The notes: generated by a model not told the origin, from the sequence alone. A stretch of DNA of 64,000 nucleotides from Flavobacterium terrisoli (GCF_030167905.1 NZ_JARGNA010000009.1:62001-126000); one strand, 5' to 3'; positions 17,459 through 27,067 are shown, counted from the first letter of the stretch. Numbers and translations: made by a program.

Positions 17459-20400
17459 ATGGCAAGAAAAAGTGATAAGGACCAAGTTGTAATGGATTTT
17501 GACACCCATATTTGGCCTGCTCAGGAATTATTTCCTATCAATATAAAGAGCGACAAAAGAACGGTTCAAAAAATACTTTACAATGATATTGAGCAAAGTG
17601 CCAATTATATTATTGTTACCGGTTTTACGTCCCTATCAAACCTCATTGACCTTTTCGGAAAAAAGGATTTTGATAACCATAAAAAAGTCCGCATTCTTAT
17701 TGGGTTTGAACCTAATTTGGTGGGACGCAAAAAATATGTAAGACTCGAACTGGATAAGGAAATTAAAGATTTTTGGTTAAAAGAAGGATTGTCTATAATG
17801 CAGGGAGGGGCTGTAATTCATCTCATTGAAAAAATAAAATGCGGCAAAATTGAATTCCGTTTTCGCAATAAACTTCATGCTAAAATTTATGTTGGTGACT
17901 CTTTTGCAATGCTAGGCTCTTCAAATTTTAGTTATAATGGGCTTAACATACAGGAAGAAGCAAATATTAGGGTTGAGAATGATAAAGATAATTTTTATTC
18001 TCAACGCCAATACAATGATATTAAACAAATAGCAGATTCCTATTACCAAGATGCTTCCGATTATAACAGCAAAATCATAGCGCTTTTAAAAGACTTAATA
18101 AAAGAAGTTGATTGGAAAGAGGCTTTAGCAAGAGCAATAGCAGAAATATTGGAAGGTAATTGGTTAGATGAATACAAAGAAATTATTTCTAACATACAGC
18201 AAACCAATCTTTGGCCAACGCAATGGAAAGGTTTGGCACAGGGAGTATCAATACTCCAAAACCAATCAAATGTTTTAATAGCCGATCCAACAGGTGCAGG
18301 AAAAACAAAACTTTGCACAGCAATCATCCTATCATTACAGCATTGGTTATTCGAAATAGGCAAAAACTATCGAACGGAATCACTTATTATATGTCCCCCA
18401 CTTGTAGTTGACAAATGGGGTGATGAATTCAAAGCATTTAGAAGGATTGGTCATTCACAACGCTCAATGGGAATATTAAGCACTCCTAATAGTAAAAAAC
18501 ATAAAGATGTTATTGAAGAACTCAACATTGCTAATATCTTAACTATTGACGAAGCTCACAACTATCTATCTCCTGATACTCATAGGACTCATTTAATTAA
18601 AGACAACAAAGCCGATTTCAAAATCCTAATAACCGCAACCCCAATCAGTAAAAAGGTAGAAGACCTTTTACATTTAATTGAATTACTAGATGTTGACAAC
18701 CTCTCAGATGAAGACTTTACAACCTTTCAGGAACTAAAAGCCAAACCCAAATTAAAAGCACACGACACTGAGCAAGTTGAGATGCTGCGACGATTTATCA
18801 GCAAATTCACGGTGCGAAGAACCAAAAAAAAGTTGAACAAAGAAATTGATAAAGAACCAGCCAAATATGTAAACAGACTAGACGAAATATGTCGGTTTCC
18901 GGAACAACATGAGAAAACATATACAACTCAGGAAACGGAAAAAGACATAGTCATTGTAAAAGAAATTAATGAACTTGTTAAGACATTAAAAGGCATTACC
19001 TATCTAACTTCTTTTAACCTCCCTAGCTACGAGATAAATAAAGAAGAAAGTTTAGAAACATATATTAAAAGAAGGATTACGTCGGCAAAGGCATTATCCA
19101 TTTATATGGTTAGAGCAGCATTGCGTTCTTCTCATGTTGCTTTAGTTGAACATATTGAAGGAACAAAAGCAGCTGAAGATTTTTTTGGGTTCAGAGGAAA
19201 AAGTAATGTCTCTGGTGATAAGTTAAAAAAAATTCAGGATATTATTCAGTCTTCAAAACTTCCATCACGAAACAAAAAATTTTTGGAAACCTTTTTCCCT
19301 CCTTGGCTCAACGATAAAGATTTGTATATCACTGCATGCAATAAAGACTATGAGATATATAAAAAAATATCAGAACTGGCTAAAAAGTTATCAGGTAAGA
19401 GAGAATTGGGAAAAGTAAAAGAACTGATAAAAACATCAAAAGACCATGCAGACATATTGGCGTTTGATAGTACAGTAATTACATTATATTATCTTAAAAA
19501 GTTATTTGAAGTCAATTATCCAAACCAAAAAGTTTTAGTAGCGTCGGGAAGTGATAAGGATAAAGAAAGCAGCAAAATATTAGATATATTCAAATTAGAT
19601 TCAATCGAAAAAGGCAAATACATTGCCCTATGTTCTGATAAAATGTCCGAAAGTGTTGATTTGCAAAAAGCATCTTGCGTATTTTTATTGGATATGCCTA
19701 GCGTATTAAGAATTGTCGAGCAACGTATCGGGCGAGTCGATAGAATGGACAGCATGCATAAGGACATTGATATTTATTGGCCTGATGATACCGAGGAATA
19801 TGCATTAAATGCGGACCAGCGAATAATTGACACTAACAATATGGTAGAGCAGATTTATGGCTCCAATTTCAATGTCCCGGATAATTTAAAAGGACCATCT
19901 TTTACAAAAACAGATTCAACTGATGCTATGATTAATGAGTATAAAGAATTTGTAGATAAAGATGAATCTTGGGCAGGTATTCACGACAGCTTTCAGTCGA
20001 TTATAGATTTGAAAGAAGGTGATAAACCATTGATAGATGAAGAGACTTATAATCAATTTACTAATGTAAGTTCAGAGGTAAAAACTCGGGTTAGTTTCGT
20101 TTCTTGCCCTGAGGATTGGTGTTTTGTTGCTCTGAAAGGAGAAAAAAGCAAAAGCCCACGCTGGTATTTTATCGATAGTAAAAATAATATTCATACTGAC
20201 TATCCCGATGTGTGCTCTCATTTGAGACAAAATATAACTACTGAATCCGAGGGGCTAAAATGGGATGATAAAGCACTTGAAAAATATATCAAGCTCTTTA
20301 AAGCTAAGGAAAGAGAATTATTACCCCCAAAGAAAAAAAGAGCATTAGACGTAGCTGAGTATATTCTGGATAAAAAGTTAAAAATAAAAGACATTAATAA

Positions 20401-20710
20401 TGATACAAAAGACGAATATAACCGCATATTGAAAATAATGAAACTCAAGTCCAATAAAGCGGTAGACTTTGAAAGGTTAGCCGAAGAATGGATAGTAATT
20501 TTACAACCCTATCTCAAAATTAAACGAGATAAATTAAGACGCAAAAAAACAGTTTTGAATTATTATAGCCTCAAAAGTGAATACAAAAATATTCAGCTCG
20601 ATAAGGAAACAATAAGTAAGATTGCAAAAGTTTCAATCATAGCTGATGAAATTGATAAACGTATTGCAGCTTGTATTATAGGTGTTGGAAACAAAAGTGA
20701 AGAAACATAA
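17459..20710 (+). CDS. PLD nuclease-SNF2/SF2 helicase fusion
   Basis: This 1083-aa protein joins a nuclease to a DNA motor. Residues 1-200 form a PLD domain with HAKIYVGDSFAMLGSSNFS (140-158). The helicase follows: Walker A DPTGAGKTK (276-284), DEAH box (TIDEAHNYL), ATP motif III (TATPIS), and helicase C-terminal motifs with SESVDLQ and VEQRIGRVDRMDS (motif VI). The C-terminal ~250 residues are charged and unfamiliar. Nuclease + translocase is the functional pair found in HsdR, so it could be the restriction motor for this island, although its PLD chemistry differs. Divergent from the Nmad2/PLD pair, with 123 bp between starts. Confidence 0.88.
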   Translation: MARKSDKDQVVMDFDTHIWPAQELFPINIKSDKRTVQKILYNDIEQSANYIIVTGFTSLSNLIDLFGKKDFDNHKKVRILIGFEPNLVGRKKYVRLELDKEIKDFWLKEGLSIMQGGAVIHLIEKIKCGKIEFRFRNKLHAKIYVGDSFAMLGSSNFSYNGLNIQEEANIRVENDKDNFYSQRQYNDIKQIADSYYQDASDYNSKIIALLKDLIKEVDWKEALARAIAEILEGNWLDEYKEIISNIQQTNLWPTQWKGLAQGVSILQNQSNVLIADPTGAGKTKLCTAIILSLQHWLFEIGKNYRTESLIICPPLVVDKWGDEFKAFRRIGHSQRSMGILSTPNSKKHKDVIEELNIANILTIDEAHNYLSPDTHRTHLIKDNKADFKILITATPISKKVEDLLHLIELLDVDNLSDEDFTTFQELKAKPKLKAHDTEQVEMLRRFISKFTVRRTKKKLNKEIDKEPAKYVNRLDEICRFPEQHEKTYTTQETEKDIVIVKEINELVKTLKGITYLTSFNLPSYEINKEESLETYIKRRITSAKALSIYMVRAALRSSHVALVEHIEGTKAAEDFFGFRGKSNVSGDKLKKIQDIIQSSKLPSRNKKFLETFFPPWLNDKDLYITACNKDYEIYKKISELAKKLSGKRELGKVKELIKTSKDHADILAFDSTVITLYYLKKLFEVNYPNQKVLVASGSDKDKESSKILDIFKLDSIEKGKYIALCSDKMSESVDLQKASCVFLLDMPSVLRIVEQRIGRVDRMDSMHKDIDIYWPDDTEEYALNADQRIIDTNNMVEQIYGSNFNVPDNLKGPSFTKTDSTDAMINEYKEFVDKDESWAGIHDSFQSIIDLKEGDKPLIDEETYNQFTNVSSEVKTRVSFVSCPEDWCFVALKGEKSKSPRWYFIDSKNNIHTDYPDVCSHLRQNITTESEGLKWDDKALEKYIKLFKAKERELLPPKKKRALDVAEYILDKKLKIKDINNDTKDEYNRILKIMKLKSNKAVDFERLAEEWIVILQPYLKIKRDKLRRKKTVLNYYSLKSEYKNIQLDKETISKIAKVSIIADEIDKRIAACIIGVGNKSEET

Positions 20711-20821
20711 TTTTAAAATAAGCTTGAACAGTGATAGGCACAGATGGTAACAATAAGTCCGAATTCAAGGAATAAACATTCTGTTTACAATTAGAATTAA
20801 CCGATATACTACTTTTTTAAA

Positions 20822-20869
20822 AAATTAAACTTTGGCAAAATGCAATCGTTTTTTGCCAAAGTTTAATTT
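20822..20869. promoter_or_regulatory. Operator-like perfect palindrome, copy 3
   Basis: AAATTAAACTTTGGCAAAA (20822-20840) is exactly inverted in TTTTGCCAAAGTTTAATTT (20851-20869) around a 10-nt spacer. The core equals the palindromes at 13.03 and 13.83 kb. It lies 123 nt upstream of the gene at 20992 and downstream of the PLD-helicase. A weak T run on one side leaves open a terminator role, but the match to the two AbiEi-linked sites favours protein binding. Confidence 0.6.
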
Positions 20870-20991
20870 CTTGTTTAGACCATTAAGATTAAATGTTTTT
20901 AAATTATTTTTCAATAAAAACGCATATTTAACCAACTTAATTGGTAAAATACAAAAACAAATAAATTTACTAAAGGAAAATAATAAGAATT

Positions 20992-21831
20992 GTGCTAAGA
21001 GAAAATGAACAATTATTTACTACAGAAGAGTTGCAGGAAATTCAAAATAATGCTGCAGATAACTTTGATTTTTATTGGAACACGGTTGTAATGGATGGAA
21101 AGGCAACCGAAAAAACAATCGAAACCATTTCAAAGCATAACCATTTAATATTCGTAATAGGTAATGCAGATACCGGTTTTAAGCACCTAAATGAAAGACA
21201 TAGCTATTTTTCATTTCAAAACTTTTGGGTTAAAAAAGATGAAACTGAATTCAAACTGGACAATCCGACTAAGTTTCATCCCAAGATGATGCCAATAATT
21301 GATTATGTAAAAATTGCCGATGCTATTTTTTGTTCTGAAAACAAAAACATAACAAAAAATCACAGCCCACACCTTTTTGATAAATATACCGGAGAATATC
21401 TTTATGAAAATGGTTCTCAGGAAAAATACCATCTTATAACCTATAAAGACACTAAGATTGTGCATACTATGTTTCCCGACAAAAAAAAGCACAACCAGAA
21501 AATTAGGTTTAAATATGGTAAAGGAATAGCAACAACAAAACTTAAATACATGCCATCTAATGCCTATAATGATTTACTAGTTCCTTATGAAAACAAAGAC
21601 AAGGTTGTGGCATACTCAATATTACTCCGCAAATTTTATAATGAGAAAATAGAAAGGTTCATTATTCAGAAACACGATAAGGAAGGCAATCCAGAAACAC
21701 ATTATATTTTAGGTGAGAGAGAGTTTGAAGATTTTGAAAGCTTTAGTCGTGAAACGCTGCATCTCTTCCAAACATCTGACTTAGGAGAATTAGAAGATAT
21801 TATGGCACAGATAGAAAAAAATGAAGAATAA
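20992..21831 (+). CDS. Putative barnase/EndoU-like (BECR) ribonuclease, GTG start
   Basis: A 279-aa protein. The only start that fits is GTG at 20992, preceded by an AAAGGAAAA purine run that could serve as a ribosome binding site. The segment TGFKHLNERHSYF, then a later YHLITYKDTKIVHTMFP, recalls the histidine-bearing core of barnase-EndoU-colicin-RelE (BECR) nucleases found in phages and toxins. This is a weak, pattern-level call. It stands alone, with the third palindrome upstream, so it may answer to the same regulator as the AbiE operon. No signal peptide. Confidence 0.5.
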   Translation: MLRENEQLFTTEELQEIQNNAADNFDFYWNTVVMDGKATEKTIETISKHNHLIFVIGNADTGFKHLNERHSYFSFQNFWVKKDETEFKLDNPTKFHPKMMPIIDYVKIADAIFCSENKNITKNHSPHLFDKYTGEYLYENGSQEKYHLITYKDTKIVHTMFPDKKKHNQKIRFKYGKGIATTKLKYMPSNAYNDLLVPYENKDKVVAYSILLRKFYNEKIERFIIQKHDKEGNPETHYILGEREFEDFESFSRETLHLFQTSDLGELEDIMAQIEKNEE

Positions 21832-22133
21832 ACCATAAAACCGAACACATTATTATGATCAAAAGTAGTATGATTAAAAGTCTTTCTTTTTCCAGTTTAT
21901 TCACCCACCCATTCACCCACTTTAATAGAGTATAATCCGCATACTACCTGACACAATCAGTGAATATTGAAAATAGTAGCTTAGATTCCTTTATAATTTT
22001 CCCTTTTTTCCACCCACCTTGTTTAAGTCTTACACAACAAAATACTTTAGATTTCAGTTGTGACATAGAATGCAACAAACATTCAACCGAAGTCACTATC
22101 AATTTTTAATACCTTTGCATCACAATAATAACT
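21832..22133. other. Intergenic gap with a promoter-like element
   Basis: There is no coding potential or repeat in this 302-bp gap that I can see. Near its right end TACCTTTG (22110-22117) matches the Bacteroidetes -7 element TAnnTTTG and lies 16 nt before the HD-domain gene start, so it probably drives that gene. The gap separates the defence island from the mobile-element remnants. Confidence 0.5.
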
Positions 22134-22751
22134 ATGCTTACTGATACTTTTTTACATCTCGTCAAACAATATTCCAACGACCACGAATTGGCCAATAATA
22201 TGTGGTTAGAGATATTTACAAAATATTCTGACTCTAAAAGACACTACCATACTATCGAACATCTGGAAGCAATGGTAGCAGAATTAAAAGAAGTAAAGAC
22301 CAAAATCGAAGATTGGGATACTATTTTATTTGCTACTTTTTATCACGACATCATCTACAAAGCTTCAAGCAATTCAAATGAAGAAGACAGCGCTAAAGTA
22401 GCTATGCAAAGACTCTCTGATATTAAGTATCCTGCTGAAAAAATAGCAAAATGTGCACAGTTAATAATCGCAACGAAACAGCACGAACTTTCCGAAGATA
22501 CCGATACCAATTTTCTAACAGACGTAGATCTATCAATCTTGGGTAAAAGTGCTGACATTTATCAGTCATATGCTGAGAAAATAAGAGAGGAATACTCCCT
22601 CTACCCCGACTTCATGTACAACTCCGGTAGAAAAAAAGCACTGCAACATTTTCTGCAAATGGACAGTATTTATAAAACAGAGCACTTCATCAACAAATAC
22701 GAAAAACAGGCTCGCATAAATATCGGAAATGAACTAATCGCTATTCAATAG
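22134..22751 (+). CDS. HD-superfamily metal-dependent phosphohydrolase
   Basis: A 205-aa soluble protein with the HD-domain metal ligands: HYHTIEH (residues 37-43), HD in FYHDIIY (71-72) and a later conserved D in LTDVDLSILG. It resembles the small predicted HD hydrolases common in Flavobacteriia. Physiological substrate unknown, probably a nucleotide. It has its own Bacteroidetes-type promoter and overlaps a small convergent gene by 11 nt. Likely a housekeeping gene rather than cargo. Confidence 0.8.
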   Translation: MLTDTFLHLVKQYSNDHELANNMWLEIFTKYSDSKRHYHTIEHLEAMVAELKEVKTKIEDWDTILFATFYHDIIYKASSNSNEEDSAKVAMQRLSDIKYPAEKIAKCAQLIIATKQHELSEDTDTNFLTDVDLSILGKSADIYQSYAEKIREEYSLYPDFMYNSGRKKALQHFLQMDSIYKTEHFINKYEKQARINIGNELIAIQ

Positions 22752-22905
22752 CTTTCTCTTTCAAAAATCGCTCAATTTCTCTTAGTATATGCTCATCTCC
22801 TAACCTATCTTCTTCAAGATAGCGCTCATAGTCTATTCGTATTTCCCTGCAAAAGAGGAAAACAAACAAAACAAAAATAAAAACAGTTGGAAGTAGGACA
22901 ATCAT
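22741..22905 (-). CDS. Small membrane-anchored protein (54 aa)
   Basis: The minus strand encodes 54 residues: an N-terminal hydrophobic helix (about residues 2-19, rich in V, F and L), then a charged amphipathic tail (YERYLEEDRLGDEH and REIERFLKEK). The stop codon overlaps the 3' end of the HD gene. The clean transmembrane-plus-charged design argues for a real gene. Function unknown. The remaining gap to 23097 shows an AATTCGAGAATT motif at about 23017 and nothing else. Confidence 0.5.
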   Translation of the reverse strand: MIVLLPTVFIFVLFVFLFCREIRIDYERYLEEDRLGDEHILREIERFLKEKAIE

Positions 22906-23097
22906 AGTTAAAACAAGTTGATTTTGAACTAGGTAAATGCACTTGGTAATACTAGGCTAAGATGCTTATTAAGCAGCAAATCCTATATACTATTCAGGAA
23001 TACAGCTATTCAATTCGAGAATTAAACAAAGGCTCATTTGGTGGCAATAATAGCCAAGCATAGATTTGCTTAAACCCAAAACTATAAACAACCAACT

Positions 23098-23925
23098 ATG
23101 AAGTCATACTCCGAATCGCTGATGGCTGAACTAACATTACAACTTCAAACTATTAATTCTGAAACTACAAATACAATAAAGCAGATAGAACTATCTATAA
23201 AAGTAACAATTAAAACAATCGAAAAGTTAAAGTCATTTTTCAACAAATACCACTTTGAAACTAAATCAGAAGAAATTCAATTCTTCAAGATTATTAAACC
23301 TGAGTTTGCGGCCAAGTTGATTTACTTCAACGAAATTTATAATATCGAAATTGCCAGACCTTCCGGGTCAAAAAAAGCAATCAAAAAACACTATAACAAT
23401 CACCTTCAAAAATTAAAGCAATCTCACAAAGAAAACATCGAGTTCTATAAATATTATAGGGCAGGAAATGACAGTCTCGACAAAAAGTACTTTCTCAGAG
23501 GCAAGCATGATATAAAATTAACTCTGGACAGCTTCTATTTTCAATCAGATTACAGCTTTGCTACCTCACACGATTACAAAGTAGCCATGATAATCGCCAA
23601 TGATGAAATACAATCATTCTTAAACGCTAATCTGAAATCATTAAAACAACCAACATCAACTGATAAAAAACTAAAATGGTCAGCTTCAAAAGCAGCCCTT
23701 GTAGAATTATTATATGCTTTAGACACTGTCGGTGTATTTAATGATGGAAAATCTAGTCTAAACGAAACTGTAGGTGCAATGCAATCCTTTTTTAATATCG
23801 AGTTAGGACAATTCAATAGAATTTACTTAGAAATCAGAAACCGTAAAACCATAGAAAAAACACATTTCCTTGACACTCTAAAAGAAAATTTAATCAAACG
23901 AATAGAAAATGCAGATGAAAAATAA
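23098..23925 (+). CDS. rteC: RteC-family regulatory protein
   Basis: A 275-aa RteC-like protein. Conserved traits visible are the helical N-terminus, LRGKHDIKLTLDSFYF and SASKAALVELLYALDTVGVFNDG near the C-terminus, followed by a helix ending IRNRKTIEKTHFLDTLKENL. RteC controls excision and mobilisation of Bacteroides tetracycline-resistance conjugative elements. RteA and RteB partners are not visible nearby, and no integrase or transfer gene is in the window, so this copy probably marks a decayed or split element. Confidence 0.85.
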   Translation: MKSYSESLMAELTLQLQTINSETTNTIKQIELSIKVTIKTIEKLKSFFNKYHFETKSEEIQFFKIIKPEFAAKLIYFNEIYNIEIARPSGSKKAIKKHYNNHLQKLKQSHKENIEFYKYYRAGNDSLDKKYFLRGKHDIKLTLDSFYFQSDYSFATSHDYKVAMIIANDEIQSFLNANLKSLKQPTSTDKKLKWSASKAALVELLYALDTVGVFNDGKSSLNETVGAMQSFFNIELGQFNRIYLEIRNRKTIEKTHFLDTLKENLIKRIENADEK

Positions 23926-23929
23926 TGAT

Positions 23930-23993
23930 TAGCTCCCCCTCCGTTAAAGGAGGGGCAACTACTGATGATAAATCAAGGTGGTATTATTCATCA
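23930..23993. repeat. REP-like palindromic repeat, copy 1
   Basis: TAGCTCCCCCTCCGTTAAAGGAGGGG forms a hairpin (CCCCTCC/GGAGGGG) and is followed by an AAGGTGGTATT tail. The same element, with the same orientation, recurs at 26764. G+C-rich palindromes of this type are scattered repeats in Bacteroidetes. Confidence 0.6.
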
Positions 23994-24019
23994 TCCTTAG
24001 CTTAAGCTAATAATTTCTA

Positions 24020-24742
24020 TTACTTATTCTCAACAATTCCCGTGATCAAACCCTTCATCACAGCATCAGCCATGCTATCATCAGCTCCATCGATAGCAGC
24101 AAAGATATTACCAACCATATATTGCCATTCAGGATCTTTATCTTTCTTTGGTTTTTTCTTTCTGGCATAAACTGAGTGCCTGGCAATTGAGGTTGTGGTA
24201 AGAATTACTTGTTTGTCTTTTAGGGTTAAACTTTCCTTTTTCAAAATGCTTTCTTCATAATTAATTATGTAATTGTGAAGTATGCTATAATCCTCTTCCA
24301 ATTCGCATAAACTCAAAAGAGAGGTGACAAATGATTTCAAACTATTCTTAGCTTCATTAGTTTCAAGAGTACCATTAATTATTTCATCCTGAAAACCATC
24401 AGGTTGGGAAACAATGTAAGCAACCCTATCAGAATAATTAAACATATAAGGCACTCCTTTAGTTAAATTCATAAATGAGGTTGTCTCATTAGCTATAGTT
24501 TGAGTAGAGCTAATTATTCCGGTTAATGTTAATGGCAGGCTCTCGCCGTTATAATAAGCCGTTAAAAGCTCATGATGTATTTGACCGGCGGCATCATATG
24601 GATTATCCTTATTAATTGGTATGGTATCAATATTAACAACTGCAAATCGGTGGGCAGTTGTATTTTGATGATTGGTATCTGAGCTGTCACTACAAGATAT
24701 AAATAAAGAGCAAAATAAAATACATAAATAAAAAAATTTCAT
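24020..24742 (-). CDS. Lipoprotein of unknown function
   Basis: A 240-aa protein. The first 17 residues form a lipoprotein signal peptide with lipobox LFISC, C17 being the lipidated residue. The mature part has no repeats or catalytic motif that I recognise; a lysine-rich patch (RKKKPKKDKDPEW) lies near residue 195. Expected location is the periplasmic or outer leaflet. It diverges from the TPR/AraC regulator at 25082, and both lie between two copies of the REP-like repeat. Confidence 0.75.
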   Translation of the reverse strand: MKFFYLCILFCSLFISCSDSSDTNHQNTTAHRFAVVNIDTIPINKDNPYDAAGQIHHELLTAYYNGESLPLTLTGIISSTQTIANETTSFMNLTKGVPYMFNYSDRVAYIVSQPDGFQDEIINGTLETNEAKNSLKSFVTSLLSLCELEEDYSILHNYIINYEESILKKESLTLKDKQVILTTTSIARHSVYARKKKPKKDKDPEWQYMVGNIFAAIDGADDSMADAVMKGLITGIVENK

Positions 24743-25081
24743 GTTAGTTAATGTTTTAAAAATGGTACTGATTGTTTTTACATCAGTTCATTTCTCCCAG
24801 GGTAATCTGAACAGGGGTTGGATTTACAGAATAAATCCTTTTGAATTCGAGGCAAAACTATGGGCAGAAAAAAGGCCACACAAACCATTATTTAACTGAT
24901 TCTCGAATTCAAACTATGTCATTCTCGAATTAAACACTCCACTACAGTAACTAAAACACAAGCATTCAAAACATTGCAAAAAACCATTTATTTTATTGCT
25001 GATTATCCATTTTTGACAACTTTTTACAGATATTATTTAATAATTTAGCTACAATTTTTATTCGCAACTATCATTCTTTAA
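24743..25081. promoter_or_regulatory. Divergent promoter region with repeated TTCTCGAATT motif
   Basis: This 339-bp gap between divergent genes contains TTCTCGAATT twice, at about 24901 and 24931, and its inverse GAATTCGAG at about 24843. The same motif (AATTCGAGAATT) appears once more near 23017. These may be binding sites for a local regulator, such as the AraC-type protein encoded downstream. No coding sequence seen. Confidence 0.4.
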
Positions 25082-26755
25082 ATGCATTTACACACCATAT
25101 TATCGAACAAGAAAATACGCTACTTAATTATTCTAATAATATGCAGTAAGTGTGTCGTTGCGCAAAAATCAGTTGATGATTTATCTTCAAAAGAATATCT
25201 TTATTTAATGAATGGTGTCAACAGTTCAGACTCAATTAACTCTATAGCATTTGCATCGGCATGGATAACTAAATCCAAATCAGAAAAAAATTGGAAGCAA
25301 TTGGCAATGGCTTACAGAGCCATTATGTATTTGGGAGATAAAAATAATTTGATGAAATATGCAGATAGTCTTGTAACTGTTGCTCAATATTCAAAGCAAG
25401 CAGATATTATTGGTGGTGCCTATCTAACAAAGGGAATAATACATTATAGTCAAAAAGAACACAATAAAGCTTTAGATAATTATATTCTAGCAGATCAATA
25501 TATCTCACAAACCAATGACAAACATGCCATCTACAAAGTCAAATTTTCTATCGCTCATACCAAATATTATTTAGGGTTTTATCATGAGGCTATTTCGCTT
25601 TTCAGAGAATGCTTAAAATATTTTGAGGATGAGAGCGACATAGCATATTTAAACACACTCCATTCATTAGGTTTATGCTATAATAAAATTGGTGAATTCA
25701 AACAATCATCATATTACAATCAATTGGGTTTTGAAAACGGTAAAGCATTTGAGAATTTAGAAATGGAACCTTACTTCAAACACTCAGAAGGTATAAATGA
25801 ATATTTCAGAAAGGATTATAAGAAGGCAATTATTGAGTTAGAGAAAGCCGTACCCTTAATGAAGCAAAAAAAAGATTTTGCAAACGAAACGGTAGCCTAT
25901 TTTTATATTGGAAAAAGCCATTGGGCTTTACATCAGGAAGAAAGTGCAGTTTCCTTTTTTATTAAGGTAGATGATGCATTTCTAAAGTACAATTATATAA
26001 GGCCGGACCTAAGAGAAAATTATGAACTATTAATTGATTACTACAGGAAACACAACAATCAGAAATTACAATTAAAATACATTGACCGATTACTGAAAGT
26101 CGATAGTATTCTTAATCATAATTACAAGTATCTCTCAAAAAGAATCTTCAAAGAATATGATACTAAGAAATTAATTATGGCCAAACAGGAAATTGAAAGC
26201 GCCATGATTGTAAACAATCGGATTCATTATTTAGTTATTACTTCCCTTTCAGGCGCAATAATAATTTTAGGGTGGCGTCATAACAGAAATAAAAAACGCT
26301 ACAAGCAAAAGTTCGAAGAGTTGATGAATGAAAAAGCAAAACCGGGAAAACCAATCCATGACAGTAATACCGAAATAGCATTCGATATCAATCCTGAACT
26401 TGTAAAAACCATTCTTCAAAACTTGGAAAAATTTGAAAAGAACAAAAAGTATTTAGAAAAAGACATGACACTCATAAAATTATCGGGGCATCTTAAAACC
26501 AATCCGAAATATGCTTCTAAAATCATTCTGAAATACCGCAATAAAAAAACTATTGAATACATCAGTGATTTAAAGATTGACTACATCGTAGAAAAATTAA
26601 AGACAGAAAACAAATACCGAAACTATACCAACAAAGCACTGGCAGAAGAAGCCGGTTTCGGCTCAACCCAAAACTTCACAAAAGCATTCAATAACAGATT
26701 AGAAATGCCTCCAACATTCTTCATCCAAGAATTAAAAAACTCTTTTCCTCTCTAA
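25082..26755 (+). CDS. TPR-repeat transmembrane regulator with AraC-type HTH domain
   Basis: A 557-aa one-component regulator. A signal peptide (ends about residue 27, CVVAQ) leads into TPR-type helical repeats (about 60-350), one transmembrane helix (about 382-400, YLVITSLSGAIIILGW), a linker, and a C-terminal AraC-family DNA-binding domain (about 460-557; two helix-turn-helix units with TNKALAEEAGFGSTQNFTKAF). The layout suggests that periplasmic or outer-face sensing controls cytoplasmic transcription. Such proteins are abundant in Flavobacteriia. Targets unknown; the TTCTCGAATT motifs upstream are candidates for autoregulation. Confidence 0.85.
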   Translation: MHLHTILSNKKIRYLIILIICSKCVVAQKSVDDLSSKEYLYLMNGVNSSDSINSIAFASAWITKSKSEKNWKQLAMAYRAIMYLGDKNNLMKYADSLVTVAQYSKQADIIGGAYLTKGIIHYSQKEHNKALDNYILADQYISQTNDKHAIYKVKFSIAHTKYYLGFYHEAISLFRECLKYFEDESDIAYLNTLHSLGLCYNKIGEFKQSSYYNQLGFENGKAFENLEMEPYFKHSEGINEYFRKDYKKAIIELEKAVPLMKQKKDFANETVAYFYIGKSHWALHQEESAVSFFIKVDDAFLKYNYIRPDLRENYELLIDYYRKHNNQKLQLKYIDRLLKVDSILNHNYKYLSKRIFKEYDTKKLIMAKQEIESAMIVNNRIHYLVITSLSGAIIILGWRHNRNKKRYKQKFEELMNEKAKPGKPIHDSNTEIAFDINPELVKTILQNLEKFEKNKKYLEKDMTLIKLSGHLKTNPKYASKIILKYRNKKTIEYISDLKIDYIVEKLKTENKYRNYTNKALAEEAGFGSTQNFTKAFNNRLEMPPTFFIQELKNSFPL

Positions 26756-26763
26756 TAACAAAA

Positions 26764-26820
26764 TAGCTCCCCTCCTTTTAAAGGAGGGGTATCCCGATTC
26801 ATCGGGACGGGGTGGTTATA
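26764..26820. repeat. REP-like palindromic repeat, copy 2
   Basis: CCCCTCCTTTTAAAGGAGGGG (26769-26789) is a near-perfect palindrome, followed by a second hairpin ATCCCGAT/ATCGGGAC and GGGGTGGTTAT. It matches copy 1 in order and orientation. The gap up to 27067 holds no gene that I can support. Confidence 0.6.
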
Positions 26821-27067
26821 TATTTCCATCACAACTTGTGATGTACTTGTGATATAAAACAAATCAAACACCACAATTTTGCATTACCGGTTAATATTCA
26901 AAATTGCCTTAAAGAAATTGAGGCTTTTTTTCTCTATTCAATAAAGAAAAATCAAGCATAGTATGGCTACGTTTTATTTTTATTTTGAAGAAGAAAGGGA
27001 AAAAAAGCAATTAACTAAGGTTATTTTGAGTGTTAATCGGTAAAATATAACAATCTAAACATACGTT

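Noticed and set aside
17459..20710. HsdR subunit
   Set aside because: It has helicase and nuclease functions, but the nuclease is a PLD fold and the gene is not in the hsdMS operon; called a PLD-SNF2 fusion.
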